In this document: piece by piece, positions 41,401 through 50,858 of the stretch
How positions within the stretch are numbered: the stretch's first letter is position 1
Layout of the letters: each line of letters starts with the position of its first letter
Source of the DNA: JAKVAV01 sp964651785
Lineage (GTDB): Bacteria > Bacteroidota > Bacteroidia > Flavobacteriales_D > Cryomorphaceae
Length of the DNA stretch: 64,000 nt
Reading direction: 5' to 3'
Assembly: GCA_964651785.1 (NCBI GenBank)
Contig: CAZYWJ010000003.1
Span: 1 to 64,000, forward strand
Notes under the pieces: model-generated
Databases searched by the model: none
Told to the model about the DNA's origin: nothing
The model's input: only the letters and a program-made list of their open reading frames with translations
Program-made: the position numbers and the translations under genes

Positions 41401-42170
41401 CCGAGACCGCCGAGGATGCTTCCTTCTCCTTTTCGTTTTCCGCCCATTTTGGGTGCCGCGCTGATGATTTTATCGGCGAGGCGGCTGAAGGGCATGCTTT
41501 GAATCCAAACCTTGCCCGGACCGCGAAGCGTGGCTAAGAAAAGCCCTTCTCCGCCGAAGAAAGCATTTCGAATTCCCTTTACCATCTCAATATTGTAATC
41601 CACGCTTTGGGTGAAAGCTACCAAGCAGCCCGTATCTACTCGAAGTACATCCGTAGCCGAAAGTTCTTTTTCGATGATCGTTCCACCTGCGTGTACGAAG
41701 GCCATTCCATCGCCTTCCAGCTTTTGCATGATGAAACCTTCTCCACCGAAAAGCCCCACTCCTATTCGACGTTGAAATTCAATTCCAACCGCCACGCCTT
41801 TGGCGGCGCAGAGAAATGCTTCTTTTTGGCAAATGATTTTTCCTTGGTAACGGCTCAGGTCAAAAGGCACCACTTTTCCCGGATAAGGTGCTGCAAAGGT
41901 AACGTGTCGCTTACCCATTCCATGATTGGTATAAGCCGTCAGAAATAAGCTTTCGCCTGTAAGTACGCGCTTTCCCGCTGAGAGGAATTTGCTGAATAAT
42001 CCTTGACTCTGATTCGACCCGTCGCCGAATATAGTGCGCATCTCGATGGTATCATCCATGAGCATGAGCGAGCCTGCCTCGGCAATTACGGATTCCTGAG
42101 GGTCTAGTTCTACTTCAACGCATTGAAGCTCTTCGCCGATAATTCGGTAATCAATTTCGTGGTTGGTCAT
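41401..42170 (-). CDS. TIGR00266/AIM24-family protein (3' end lost in gap)
   Basis: 256 codons are readable. The protein is the beta-rich AIM24-like family: VEVELDPQESVIAEAGSLML, TAYTNHGMGKRHVTFAAPYP, the glycine-rich GVGLFGGEGFIMQKLEGDG, and GGEGLFLATLRGPGKVWIQS. The family end, a basic/glycine-rich tail (GGKRKGEGSILGGL), has begun when the gap starts, so only about 10-15 residues are missing. The frame seems to continue through the N-run into the tandem repeat (reading TTDYGLR units), but that is an artefact of gap size. Function is unknown. The start overlaps the MscS stop by 20 bases. Confidence 0.88.
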
Positions 42171-43185
42171 TTTGTTCGGTTTTAATTTTTAGTTGATGCC
42201 AGTCAGAGCCTGCCGGGTTTTCGAAAATTTCCAAGTCAAATTGGTGAACGGCCGCTAAAATATGATCGAATAAATCTGATTGGATGCGCTCGTAATCTAC
42301 CCAAGCCTTGATCTTTGAAAAGCAATAAATTTCAAGCGGAACCCCTTTTTCAGTGGCTTCGAGCTGTCGTACCATGCAGGTCATATCGTGATTAATGTTG
42401 GGGTTTTGCTGCAGGTAATTTAAGACATATGCTCTGAATATACCGATGTTGGTCATGCGCCGCCCGTTTACCATTGAGGCCTTGGTGTCAATATTTTTTT
42501 CCAGATTGTAAGCCTCAATCTCCTTTTGCCTTTGCTTGATGTAATCTTGGACCAACCTCACATTGCAATAGCGGTCAAGCATCTCCTGATTGCAAAACCT
42601 GACCGTAGAGATTTTGATGTAGACGGCCCGCTTAATCCTTCTCCCGCCACTCTCTTGCATTCCGCGCCAATTTTTAAAGCTATCGGAGACGAACGAGTAA
42701 GTCGGAACCGTAGAAATGGTTTTGTCCCAATTGGCTACCTTGACGGTAGTCAGGTTGATTTCAATCACATCTCCATCGGCACCGTATTGCGGTACCGACA
42801 CCCAATCACCGATCCTCACCATGTCGTTTACGGTAAGTTGAATACTGGCCATAAAACCCAATATCGTATCTTTAAAAACTAAGATTAAAACCGCCGACAC
42901 GGCCCCCAATGCGGTGAAGAGCGTCAATGGGTTTTTTCCAAAAAGAATTCCGAAGAGGATAATACCACCAACCGACCATATGATAATCTTGGCCAATTGG
43001 GTAAAACTCGCAATCGGTTTGTCCTTGAATTTGGGTGATCGAGACAAGAAAATGGTCAAGGCGGAAATGAAGGAAACGACCACCCTGATTACGATAAAGA
43101 TTACAAAGGCATCGGTAATTTGCTCTACGGCGGGAATGGCCGCAGGGTAGTCGGTAAAAACAATCGGACTGAGTTCTGAAATAAC
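42151..43185 (-). CDS. MscS-family mechanosensitive channel, YbdG-like (5' end lost in gap)
   Basis: 345 codons are readable; the N-terminus (about 70 residues including the first helices) lies in the gap. Three hydrophobic segments are seen, the last being the pore-lining TM3 region (TALGAVSAVLILVFKDTILG), then the beta-domain (MASIQLTVNDMVRIGDWVSV; GDVIEINLTTVKVANWDKTI) and a C-terminal alpha/beta vestibule (GVPLEIYCFSKIKAWVDYER). The long cytoplasmic insert (about 185-280) is as in E. coli YbdG, a low-conductance osmotic channel. The 3' end overlaps the AIM24-like start by 20 bases. Confidence 0.9.
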   Translation of the reverse strand, partial: VISELSPIVFTDYPAAIPAVEQITDAFVIFIVIRVVVSFISALTIFLSRSPKFKDKPIASFTQLAKIIIWSVGGIILFGILFGKNPLTLFTALGAVSAVLILVFKDTILGFMASIQLTVNDMVRIGDWVSVPQYGADGDVIEINLTTVKVANWDKTISTVPTYSFVSDSFKNWRGMQESGGRRIKRAVYIKISTVRFCNQEMLDRYCNVRLVQDYIKQRQKEIEAYNLEKNIDTKASMVNGRRMTNIGIFRAYVLNYLQQNPNINHDMTCMVRQLEATEKGVPLEIYCFSKIKAWVDYERIQSDLFDHILAAVHQFDLEIFENPAGSDWHQLKIKTEQNDQPRN

Positions 43186-43285
43186 NNNNNNNNNNNNNNN
43201 NNNNNNNNNNNNNNNNNNNNNNNNNNNNNNNNNNNNNNNNNNNNNNNNNNNNNNNNNNNNNNNNNNNNNNNNNNNNNNNNNNNNN
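43186..43285. other. Assembly gap (100 N) between the MscS and VWA genes
   Basis: Exactly 100 N. It hides the MscS N-terminus and the intergenic region; whether another gene lies inside cannot be told. Confidence 0.98.
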
Positions 43286-43339
43286 AAAAACAAGGTGAGC
43301 GGGTCTGTGGTTGTACGAATGGTTTTATACCTTTAAAAT

Positions 43340-44452
43340 ATGCAAGGATTTCTTTTCAGAGAATACATTCCCGAACTCGATAAACGGTCACCTTTTGAGC
43401 GATTGCTCGAGATCTTTTTAGAACTCATCACCTACACTTCGGGTGATGTGGATGAAGCTTTGGACTGGCTGAGGGAATTGGACAAAGAGCACAAGCTCAC
43501 CGACGAGAATTACACCATCGACGATTTTATCGAAGACCTTTTTGCCAAAGGCTACTTGCAGCAAGGTGGCGACGGCGAAGGTGAAGGAAACGGCGGCGGA
43601 ACGGGAATTTCGGCGAAGACCGAACAAGCCATTAGACGAAGATCGATGGATCAGATTTTCGGTAAGATGAAGAAGAGCACCACGGGCGGGCACCGCACTG
43701 GTCAAGCCGGTAGCGGTGACGAACCTACGGGTGATCGACGTCCGTTTCAATTCGGCGATCGCGCCGATCAAATTGACTTTACGGATAGCATTCGCAACGC
43801 GCAGATCAGGTCTACCGGCGGGGAGTTCAACCTCTACGAGCAAGACTTGGAGATTCGGGAAACCGAGCTCAAGGCATCGGCTTCTACCGTTTTGATGATC
43901 GACATTTCGCACTCCATGATTCTTTACGGCGAAGACCGTATCACTCCCGCCAAGAAAGTGAGCATGGCCTTGGCGGAATACATCAGCACCCGATACCCTA
44001 AGGACACGCTGGATATTATTGTTTTTGGAAACGACGCCTGGCAAATCAGCGTAAAAGATCTCCCCTACCTCAAGGTGGGGCCTTACCACACCAATACCGT
44101 TGCCGGGCTTCGATTGGCGATGGATCTTTTGCGCCGACGCAAAAACAACAACAAGCAGATCTTTATGATCACCGACGGGAAGCCATCCTGTCTTAAAACG
44201 CCTGACGGCTACTATAAAAACAGCTTTGGCTTGGACCCGATGATCGTAAACAAGTGCCTGAATCTCGCTTCGGAATGCCGAAAGATCGAAATTCCCATCA
44301 CCACCTTTATGATTGCTCAAGATCCCTATTTGCAGCAGTTTGTAGAAGAGTTTACCGAAGCAAATAACGGAAAGGCTATCTACACGGGCCTCGGCGGATT
44401 GGGCGAGTGGGTCTTCAGCGATTACGAACGGAATCGGAAGAGGAAGGGGTGA
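43340..44452 (+). CDS. VWA (von Willebrand factor A) domain protein
   Basis: 370 residues, no signal peptide. Residues 1-80 are helical (ERLLEIFLELITYTSGDVDE), then a glycine-rich linker (about 80-100; GGDGEGEGNGGGTG) and a basic region. The VWA domain covers about 185-355 with the MIDAS sequence LMIDISHSMILYGEDR (DxSxS-type: D-I-S-H-S), the Thr in HTNTVAGLRLAMD and the Asp in MITDGKPSC. Cytosolic VWA proteins of this type usually work with a MoxR-type AAA+ ATPase; none is visible, and the upstream region is a gap. A near-consensus -7 element TACCTTTA (43328-43335) ends 4 nt before the ATG. Confidence 0.88.
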   Translation: MQGFLFREYIPELDKRSPFERLLEIFLELITYTSGDVDEALDWLRELDKEHKLTDENYTIDDFIEDLFAKGYLQQGGDGEGEGNGGGTGISAKTEQAIRRRSMDQIFGKMKKSTTGGHRTGQAGSGDEPTGDRRPFQFGDRADQIDFTDSIRNAQIRSTGGEFNLYEQDLEIRETELKASASTVLMIDISHSMILYGEDRITPAKKVSMALAEYISTRYPKDTLDIIVFGNDAWQISVKDLPYLKVGPYHTNTVAGLRLAMDLLRRRKNNNKQIFMITDGKPSCLKTPDGYYKNSFGLDPMIVNKCLNLASECRKIEIPITTFMIAQDPYLQQFVEEFTEANNGKAIYTGLGGLGEWVFSDYERNRKRKG

Positions 44453-44618
44453 CTTATTCTGATTATGAGGAAATCAGGCTGGCAGGTAAGGGGGAAAAAG
44501 GAAATCTTGAAATTCCAAGAATTGCAGATTTAGAAGTCAGCGCTTTAAAACAATTGTAAGGAATAATCTCTACTTTGAGAGGCAAACGAAATTCGCTATA
44601 CAACCTAATCAACTAACT

Positions 44619-45509
44619 ATGAAACGTTTTACTATCCTTTCCCTGTTTCTTTGTTTTGGAATTACTTCCAATTCACAAGATTACATTCCGTTTCCACTTG
44701 AGAATACTTCATGGTTCAATGGTTTTTATCAATGTGATGAATTCTTCATGAACTGCTTTTTCTATGGTCCTACGGAATATACTACGGACGGTGATACAAT
44801 TATCAACGGAAACCAGATGGTTAAAATTCGCACGAATAATACTCAGGATTGGGCCCCCAATGATTCTCTTCCACCTACAGATTATATCGGATCATTAAGA
44901 AGTGACACGAGCAAGGTCTATTTTGTACCTTGGTTTCAACAAGAAGAAGTTCTCCTCTATGATTTTTCAATTGAAATAGGAGATACCGTTCAGGTATTCG
45001 ATAGAGATATTGAAAACCAATTTGCTTTTTATGAAGTAACTCCTCAAGAAACGTATTTCGAAACATTCAATGGCATCAGTCGAAAGGTAATCTCATTTAA
45101 TTTTGGCCGATGGATTGAAGGAATAGGCAGTGAGTACGGCATTTTTACGACAACATCCCTTAATGTATCAGGCTATTATAAACTTCAGGAATGTGTGAGG
45201 GTTGACGGTGAGATAGTATTCGATCACGATCAGGGAGAATACGATTGTTCTGTGCTTTCAGTAGAAGATCGTGATAAAGAAGTCACCATTTATCCCAATC
45301 CGAGTAACGGCGTTTTTAAAATTGAAGGTTTAACGGGAAATGCAAGTGTAGAGCTTCTGGATTATAGTGGAAGATTAATTGGAGAAATTAGGAATGTGTC
45401 TCAAAACGGAGAAGTCAATTTTAAAGATCAGCATATTTCGAAAGGCATCTATTTACTCAGAATAAGTCAGGAAATGTCTTCTCAGATTGTCAGGATGTCT
45501 GTTGAATGA
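44619..45509 (+). CDS. Secreted protein of unknown function with T9SS type A sorting domain
   Basis: 296 residues. A signal peptide (MKRFTILSLFLCFGITSNSQ) leads a cysteine-containing beta-rich domain of unknown type (about 22-210), typical of small Bacteroidota surface proteins. The C-terminal 75 residues are a T9SS domain: VTIYPNPSNGVFKIEG, ELLDYSGRLIGE, SKGIYLLRISQ and a terminal IVRMSVE. It should be exported across the outer membrane. Neighbours give no functional hint. Confidence 0.82.
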   Translation: MKRFTILSLFLCFGITSNSQDYIPFPLENTSWFNGFYQCDEFFMNCFFYGPTEYTTDGDTIINGNQMVKIRTNNTQDWAPNDSLPPTDYIGSLRSDTSKVYFVPWFQQEEVLLYDFSIEIGDTVQVFDRDIENQFAFYEVTPQETYFETFNGISRKVISFNFGRWIEGIGSEYGIFTTTSLNVSGYYKLQECVRVDGEIVFDHDQGEYDCSVLSVEDRDKEVTIYPNPSNGVFKIEGLTGNASVELLDYSGRLIGEIRNVSQNGEVNFKDQHISKGIYLLRISQEMSSQIVRMSVE

Positions 45510-45585
45510 GGCTTACCCGGACAACTACCGGTATCAATTAATCGTTAACAAAACAGGATTTTCTGCAATTCAAATGGATTTGCCG

Positions 45586-45593
45586 TATTTTTG
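45586..45593 (+). promoter_or_regulatory. -7 promoter element TATTTTTG before the M43 protease gene
   Basis: TATTTTTG followed by CG lies 28 nt before the ATG at 45622 and matches TAnnTTTG. Confidence 0.6.
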
Positions 45594-45621
45594 CGACCGT
45601 TAATTTTTGGATATTATTTAG

Positions 45622-48171
45622 ATGAGACGTATTGCCCTTTTTTTCTTACTTTCTTCGGGCTTGCTATTGGCGAGGTTAGGAAATGCACAATCTTACAATT
45701 GCGGCACTCACTTCGGGGAAGCAGAAATGCATCACCTTAAGACAGTATTAAAAAAGAGAAAAGTCAGCCAACAAAAAGATGGTGAAGTAAAATGCATCCC
45801 CGTTCGATTTCACATTGTCCGATCCGATGATGGGTTCACTCAGGCAGACGACGCTTCTATACTTCAGGCTCTCACCGTTATGAACAATCAATATTTTGAT
45901 GTTGGTTTTTCATTCTTCTTAATCGAACCTCCTATTTATCTGGATGATAGCGACTATCTGGCTTTGACGGCCGGCGTAACTGAAGCCGACATTCGGGCTC
46001 AATTCGACTCCCCCCAAAATGCATTGAATTTTTATGTGATTGATGAACTCAACCCCGGAGTGGCGGGATATGCCTATTATCCGAGTCCCTCTGTAGTGAG
46101 CAACGCAGTTTTTTTAAAAGCGGAATACGTAGCAAGTCCTGTAGGCGCCGTGGTAGCACACGAATTGGGACATTACTTTGGACTTCCGCACACTTTTCAA
46201 GGCACGGAAAACGGTAACGGTGATCCGGGGGCAGAAAACGTTGCCCGCACGGGAGGAGATGCAAATTGTGAAACGGCCGGTGATAGTTTTTGCGATACAA
46301 ATGCCGACCCCGGCGATAATAATCTCACAACTAACTGTATTTATACGGGAAGTGAAATGGACATTACCGGAGTAGTGTATGATCCTCCCATTTCTAATCC
46401 CATGTCCTATTTTTCATGGGAATGTAAGACATACATGTCTGATGAACAGTACGCTACGGTTATTCAGGGGTATGATCTACGACAATCTTATACTGAATAC
46501 AACCTCGATGGTGAAGGAGCAAGTGTAAACCCTCCTTCAAATCTTGATTACTCCGTGGATAATGCGGGAAATATTACTCTTACCTTTCAAGATAATGCTG
46601 ATAATGAGTTTGGCTATCTTATTGAAATGTCAAACTCCGGAGTAGATGATTTTCGCGTTTTGTTTGAAGGGTTCTTACAAGAAGATGAAACATCTTTTAC
46701 GTATCCGGGATTTGACCCCAATGAAACATATTGGTTTCGGGTGAGAGCTGCAGCGGGCAACTGTTCTACAAATTCAAATATTGTCTTTATACCGGCCGGC
46801 TTCAATCTGGATGCCGATGGTAGCAGCGGAGCGGAAAATCCTGATTTCAACGCAGGGGTATTGTGCGGCAAGGGCAGCTTATCTCTTACAGACGACGATT
46901 TTCTCTTGCTCGGCTCTGCAAACGGAGTAGAAATTAATGTGCAGTTGGGAGGTGTCTTGGACGGAGTAGATGAGTATCTTACAGCGAATGAAATTTCCGG
47001 TTTGGAGATTTCCGGGTTAGGTACGAGTACCATAACCGCTTTGAACTCGGGAAATCTTCCACTCCACACCATTTCCGATTGGATTGGCAGTATAGAATAT
47101 GTCCATGACGGCGACGAATTAAGCCGTGGAACTCGTACTGCGACCTTTCGAATAAGCAGTTCGGGAGCAGATGGCAATGAGGCTATTGCATCTTTTTTAG
47201 TTGATCGAACTTACGATGCAGGTCCAGGAGGTACACTGACAGCTTGCCCTGAGGGAAGTCCTGCCTGGGACTCATTACTTCCTGAAAATGCGGATGACGG
47301 TTCCTGGTTTGATTCATCAAATCAACCGCTATCAGGCTCTTTTAATTTTGAAGACTTAACGGGCTTATACACATTTACCGCCGGGCTGTCCGGTTGTGAG
47401 GTTGAAGCGGAATACTCCATAGTGGAGGTTAGCCCTCCCGGCTACGATATTTCCATCGCTCACCCTGAATGCGAAACCCAATGTAACGGTGAAGTATCCG
47501 TAGAGTATTCAAACGACTTTATTCCATTTTTGGATGGTGTTCCATTTGAAAATAAGGTAGACGGATTGTGCGCAAGCTCACCACTCATTACCATTACGAA
47601 TGGCACGGGCTGCTCTCGAACCGAAACCCCTGAACTTAACTATCGCAGAAATGTTCGGGTAGAAGTTCCTGCTGTCATCTGTACCGGTGATATGATTGAG
47701 TTGGCTGACGTGATCGAATTGCCTGCTCAGACCACCGGTATGTTAAATGGATCATCAATCAGGTTGTATTCTGCAATTTTTATTGCTCCCGCTGATACCA
47801 ATTTATTGGAACTTTATAATTATCATGGCTGTATTGACCGGTCATTCATATTTGAATCTTTGAATTGTCCGACGTCTGAGAATACCCATTTCTTTATTCC
47901 CGGTGCCTTTACACCCGACGGTGACGGACTTAACGATCTTTTTAAACCGGTTTGTGCCTTCGATCTTCAAGCATATGAGTTCATCGTTTTCGATCGGCAT
48001 GGTAGATTGCTCTTCGAAACAAATGATATTTTAATCGGTTGGAACGGCGCAGGAAGTACGGATATGGATTATTACGTGCCCACCACCCAATTTACATATC
48101 GAATAAAGTATAAATTGATTGGCGACTTAGAATTTCGCGAGATCAAAGGCTCGGCTATGGTAATCAGGTAA
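45622..48171 (+). CDS. Secreted M43 (pappalysin-type) metalloprotease with T9SS type B sorting domain
   Basis: 849 residues. The signal peptide is cut after GNAQS or nearby. Residues about 50-295 are the M43 catalytic domain with the zinc motif HELGHYFGLPH, the following HTFQGTENGNGDP loop, paired cysteines (DANCETAGDSFCDTNADPG), and a Met-turn SNPMSYFSW. Residues about 305-395 are fibronectin type III-like (PPSNLDYSVDNAGNITLTFQ), then beta-rich repeats with paired cysteines. The end is the gliding-motility-associated (type B) T9SS domain: FIPGAFTPDGDGLNDLFKPV, YEFIVFDRHGRLLFE, FTYRIKYKL. It is exported by the T9SS and probably anchored or released as a protease. Confidence 0.93.
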   Translation: MRRIALFFLLSSGLLLARLGNAQSYNCGTHFGEAEMHHLKTVLKKRKVSQQKDGEVKCIPVRFHIVRSDDGFTQADDASILQALTVMNNQYFDVGFSFFLIEPPIYLDDSDYLALTAGVTEADIRAQFDSPQNALNFYVIDELNPGVAGYAYYPSPSVVSNAVFLKAEYVASPVGAVVAHELGHYFGLPHTFQGTENGNGDPGAENVARTGGDANCETAGDSFCDTNADPGDNNLTTNCIYTGSEMDITGVVYDPPISNPMSYFSWECKTYMSDEQYATVIQGYDLRQSYTEYNLDGEGASVNPPSNLDYSVDNAGNITLTFQDNADNEFGYLIEMSNSGVDDFRVLFEGFLQEDETSFTYPGFDPNETYWFRVRAAAGNCSTNSNIVFIPAGFNLDADGSSGAENPDFNAGVLCGKGSLSLTDDDFLLLGSANGVEINVQLGGVLDGVDEYLTANEISGLEISGLGTSTITALNSGNLPLHTISDWIGSIEYVHDGDELSRGTRTATFRISSSGADGNEAIASFLVDRTYDAGPGGTLTACPEGSPAWDSLLPENADDGSWFDSSNQPLSGSFNFEDLTGLYTFTAGLSGCEVEAEYSIVEVSPPGYDISIAHPECETQCNGEVSVEYSNDFIPFLDGVPFENKVDGLCASSPLITITNGTGCSRTETPELNYRRNVRVEVPAVICTGDMIELADVIELPAQTTGMLNGSSIRLYSAIFIAPADTNLLELYNYHGCIDRSFIFESLNCPTSENTHFFIPGAFTPDGDGLNDLFKPVCAFDLQAYEFIVFDRHGRLLFETNDILIGWNGAGSTDMDYYVPTTQFTYRIKYKLIGDLEFREIKGSAMVIR

Positions 48172-48357
48172 TCGGCTTAACCCTCAAGCCTAAGGGTCTG
48201 AGGGCTTATCAAGCTATTTTCTGATGAAGAAGAGAAAATTGCCCTTTTCCGTTCACTTTTATTTAGCAGGGCTAAAACCGGCTTCTTAACTTACCTCGAT
48301 TTGTAGCTCTCAACTCTTAATGTTACCTTTATGTTAAGTTAAAGTTACCCGAGAGTT

Positions 48358-48843
48358 ATGTCAAAGAAATATTTTAAAGAAACAGTCGACGTAAAAGGAA
48401 AGATATTTTGGATCAGTGCCATTATAGTGGTATTTCTACTATCCCTTTCCGGATTTTTAGCAAAAAAGAATATATCCGATAGTGCTATCGCAATTACGGT
48501 AATGGGAATTGCCGTTCTCGCAGTACTCGGAGGAATTTTTCTGATTAGTCGCACCCAATTAAAAACGAAGGTCACTTCCAAAGGGATAAAGGTACGTCTC
48601 AGCCCTTTCTATCGATCTAAGATAAGTATACCTCATTCTGAAGTGGCCTCATATCGAATGGAGAAAACAAAGCCTTTTGCTATAAGAACCAATAAGAATC
48701 TCAATTCTTGGTTTGAAAAGCGATTTACGCTTACGGGAAGGAATGGTATTTCGATTACCACTACCGAAGGCGATAGCTACTTCATAGGTTCTACCGACCC
48801 GAAAGCATTGCACAAAGCATTGAAAAAAGCCTGTGGAGATTAG
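48358..48843 (+). CDS. Small membrane protein with PH-like cytoplasmic domain
   Basis: 161 residues: two transmembrane helices (about 17-36 and 44-64, IFWISAIIVVFLLSLSGFLA and AITVMGIAVLAVLGGIFLIS), then a basic soluble domain with a PH-like strand pattern (TSKGIKVRLSPFYRSKISIP; GISITTTEGDSYFIGS; DPKALHKALKKACGD). Similar proteins are common and uncharacterised. It is monocistronic with a terminator behind it. The 186-nt spacer before it contains only weak competing hairpins. Confidence 0.78.
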   Translation: MSKKYFKETVDVKGKIFWISAIIVVFLLSLSGFLAKKNISDSAIAITVMGIAVLAVLGGIFLISRTQLKTKVTSKGIKVRLSPFYRSKISIPHSEVASYRMEKTKPFAIRTNKNLNSWFEKRFTLTGRNGISITTTEGDSYFIGSTDPKALHKALKKACGD

Positions 48844-48864
48844 GCTATGGACAATTCTTATAAC

Positions 48865-48897
48865 GAAAAGCCCCGCGAAATATCACGGGGCTTTTTC
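48865..48897. terminator. Bidirectional terminator between the PH-like gene and the nqr operon
   Basis: AAAAGCCCCG pairs with CGGGGCTTTT around a loop containing GAAATAT, with T-runs on both strands. It serves the plus-strand gene ending at 48843 and the minus-strand nqrF ending at 48924. Confidence 0.88.
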
Positions 48898-48923
48898 TTA
48901 ATCATCTATCTATTTTTTTCGCA

Positions 48924-50219
48924 TTAACCTCCAAAGTCATCGAAGGCTACATTTTCGGGCGGTACTCCCCAATCATCTACCATCTTCAGAACGGCGGCAT
49001 TCATTAACGGCGGTCCGCAGAAGTAAAACTCAATATCTTCAGGCGCATCGTGATGTGTCAGGTAGTGATCGATTACCGCTTGATGAACGAATCCGGTGAA
49101 ACCATCACCTTCATCTTCCAAGCTTTTCTTCTCTTTCCAATTGTCTTCCGGCAGCGGTTCTGACAATACTACGTGGAAGGTGAAATTCGGAAACTGCTTT
49201 TCAATCTCTCGGAAGTGATCGAGGTAAAACAACTCACGCTTCGAACGACCTCCATACCAATAAGACACTTTACGATCCGTCTTCAATGTGTGGAATAAGT
49301 GAAATAAGTGCGACCGCATCGGCGCCATTCCGGCTCCTCCTCCAATGTAGAGCATTTCGGCACCTGTTTCTTTGATGAAGAATTCACCGTAAGGTCCTGA
49401 AATGGTCACTTTATCGCCGGGCTTGCAGCCAAAGACATAAGAAGAGCAAATTCCCGGATTTACATCCATCCATTTGTTTTTATCTCGATCCCATGGCGGA
49501 GTGGCAATACGGATGTTCAGCATTACAATGTTTCCTTCTGCAGGGTGATTGGCCATTGAGTATGCTCGGAAAATAGTTTCCGAGTTTTTCATTTTCAAAT
49601 CCCAGAGTCCAAATTTGTCCCACTCACTCTTGAAATCCATCGGATCTCGGCCTAGTTCAGGATGAGAGGTAATATCGATGTCTTTGAAGTCCACGGTTAT
49701 TGGCGGTACGTCTACCTGAATATATCCTCCCGCTTCAAAGTCCAGGTTTTCGCCTTCCGGCAAACGAACCACAAATTCCTTGATAAAAGAGGCGACGTTG
49801 TAATTCGATACCACTTCGCATTCCCATTTCTTGATTCCGAAAATCTCTTCGGGAACATGAATTTTCATGTCGCCCTTCACCTTCACTTGGCAACCCAATC
49901 TCCAATCTTCGGCTATTTCCTTACGGGAAAAATAAGGCGCTTCGGTAGGAAGAATTTCTCCTCCGCCTTCATTCACCTGGCATTTGCACATGGCGCAAGT
50001 TCCCCCGCCACCGCAGGCCGATGGAAGAAAAATCTTCTCTTCTCCCAAAGTAGAAAGCAAGGTATTTCCGGCTTCTACCTCAATGGTCTTTTCACCATTG
50101 ATTTCAATCTTCACCAAACCCGATGGAGAAAGTTTTGACTTTGCAAAAAGCAAAACACTCACCAAAAGCAGGATAACCACTAAAAAGACGGCAATTGTTG
50201 CAATGATCGTTACACTCAT
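48924..50219 (-). CDS. nqrF: NqrF, NADH-oxidising subunit of Na+-NQR
   Basis: 431 residues. An N-terminal membrane helix (about 5-27) precedes the [2Fe-2S] ferredoxin domain with CGGGGTCAMCKC and the fourth ligand in RLGCQVKV. The FAD domain carries the signature RAYSMANHPAE (about residue 220). The NADH site is YIGGGAGMAPMRSHLFHLF, and the end is AFDDFGG. It takes hydride from NADH and passes electrons into the complex that pumps sodium. It is the last gene of the complete nqrABCDEF operon, 21 nt after nqrE. Confidence 0.97.
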   Translation of the reverse strand: MSVTIIATIAVFLVVILLLVSVLLFAKSKLSPSGLVKIEINGEKTIEVEAGNTLLSTLGEEKIFLPSACGGGGTCAMCKCQVNEGGGEILPTEAPYFSRKEIAEDWRLGCQVKVKGDMKIHVPEEIFGIKKWECEVVSNYNVASFIKEFVVRLPEGENLDFEAGGYIQVDVPPITVDFKDIDITSHPELGRDPMDFKSEWDKFGLWDLKMKNSETIFRAYSMANHPAEGNIVMLNIRIATPPWDRDKNKWMDVNPGICSSYVFGCKPGDKVTISGPYGEFFIKETGAEMLYIGGGAGMAPMRSHLFHLFHTLKTDRKVSYWYGGRSKRELFYLDHFREIEKQFPNFTFHVVLSEPLPEDNWKEKKSLEDEGDGFTGFVHQAVIDHYLTHHDAPEDIEFYFCGPPLMNAAVLKMVDDWGVPPENVAFDDFGG

Positions 50220-50240
50220 CTTCCTTGTTTTCTAATCAGT

Positions 50241-50855
50241 TTATAGTTCAATTCCCATGAAGGCCATAAACCCGAGCCCCATGAGTCCTGTAATGATAAA
50301 AGTAATACCGAGTCCTCTCAGTGGCGCAGGCACGTTGGAGTAGCGGATCTTTTCGCGAATGGCGGCGATGGCGACAATAGCCAAAAACCAACCTACTCCG
50401 CTACCTAATCCAAACACCGTAGCATCGCCAATGTTTGTGTATTGACGTTCTTGCATAAAGAGTGCACCCCCTAAAATAGAGCAGTTCACGGCGATAAGCG
50501 GAAGAAAGATTCCCAACGCTCCGTAAAGCGCAGGAGCAAACTTCTCAACGATCATCTCTACAAGCTGAACCATAGAAGCGATAACAGCGATGAACATGAT
50601 GAAGCTGAGGAAGCTCAAGTCTACCGTAGCGAAAGAGGCATCAACCCATGTCAATGCGCCTTCTTTCAAAACGAAGTTCTCCAAGAGGTAGTTGATCGGC
50701 ACGGTAATACCCAAAACGAAAATCACCGCAGCCCCGAGACCTACAGCCGTTTTCACGGTTTTAGAAACCGCCAGATAAGAACACATACCTAAGAAGTATG
50801 CGAAAATCATATTGTCGATGAAGATCGACTTGACGAAAATATTTACTGCTTCCAT
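50241..50855 (-). CDS. nqrE: NqrE, Na+-NQR integral membrane subunit
   Basis: 204 residues with six hydrophobic helices and the Rnf/Nqr-type half repeats, including NCSILGGALFMQ with the cysteine that helps hold the iron site between NqrD and NqrE, and ICSYLA-like GMCSYLAVSK. NqrE pairs with NqrD in inverted topology. It starts 3 nt after nqrD. Confidence 0.97.
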   Translation of the reverse strand: MEAVNIFVKSIFIDNMIFAYFLGMCSYLAVSKTVKTAVGLGAAVIFVLGITVPINYLLENFVLKEGALTWVDASFATVDLSFLSFIMFIAVIASMVQLVEMIVEKFAPALYGALGIFLPLIAVNCSILGGALFMQERQYTNIGDATVFGLGSGVGWFLAIVAIAAIREKIRYSNVPAPLRGLGITFIITGLMGLGFMAFMGIEL

Positions 50856-50858
50856 GGC

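Noticed and set aside
44449..44559. A 36-codon ORF starting at a GTG that overlaps the VWA stop (GTGA)
   Set aside because: No recognisable motif, weak start and no conservation evidence; likely chance.
48172..48357. Hairpin near AAGCC...GGCTT after the M43 protease gene as a terminator
   Set aside because: Two short competing stems of about 5 bp and no T-run; too weak to call.
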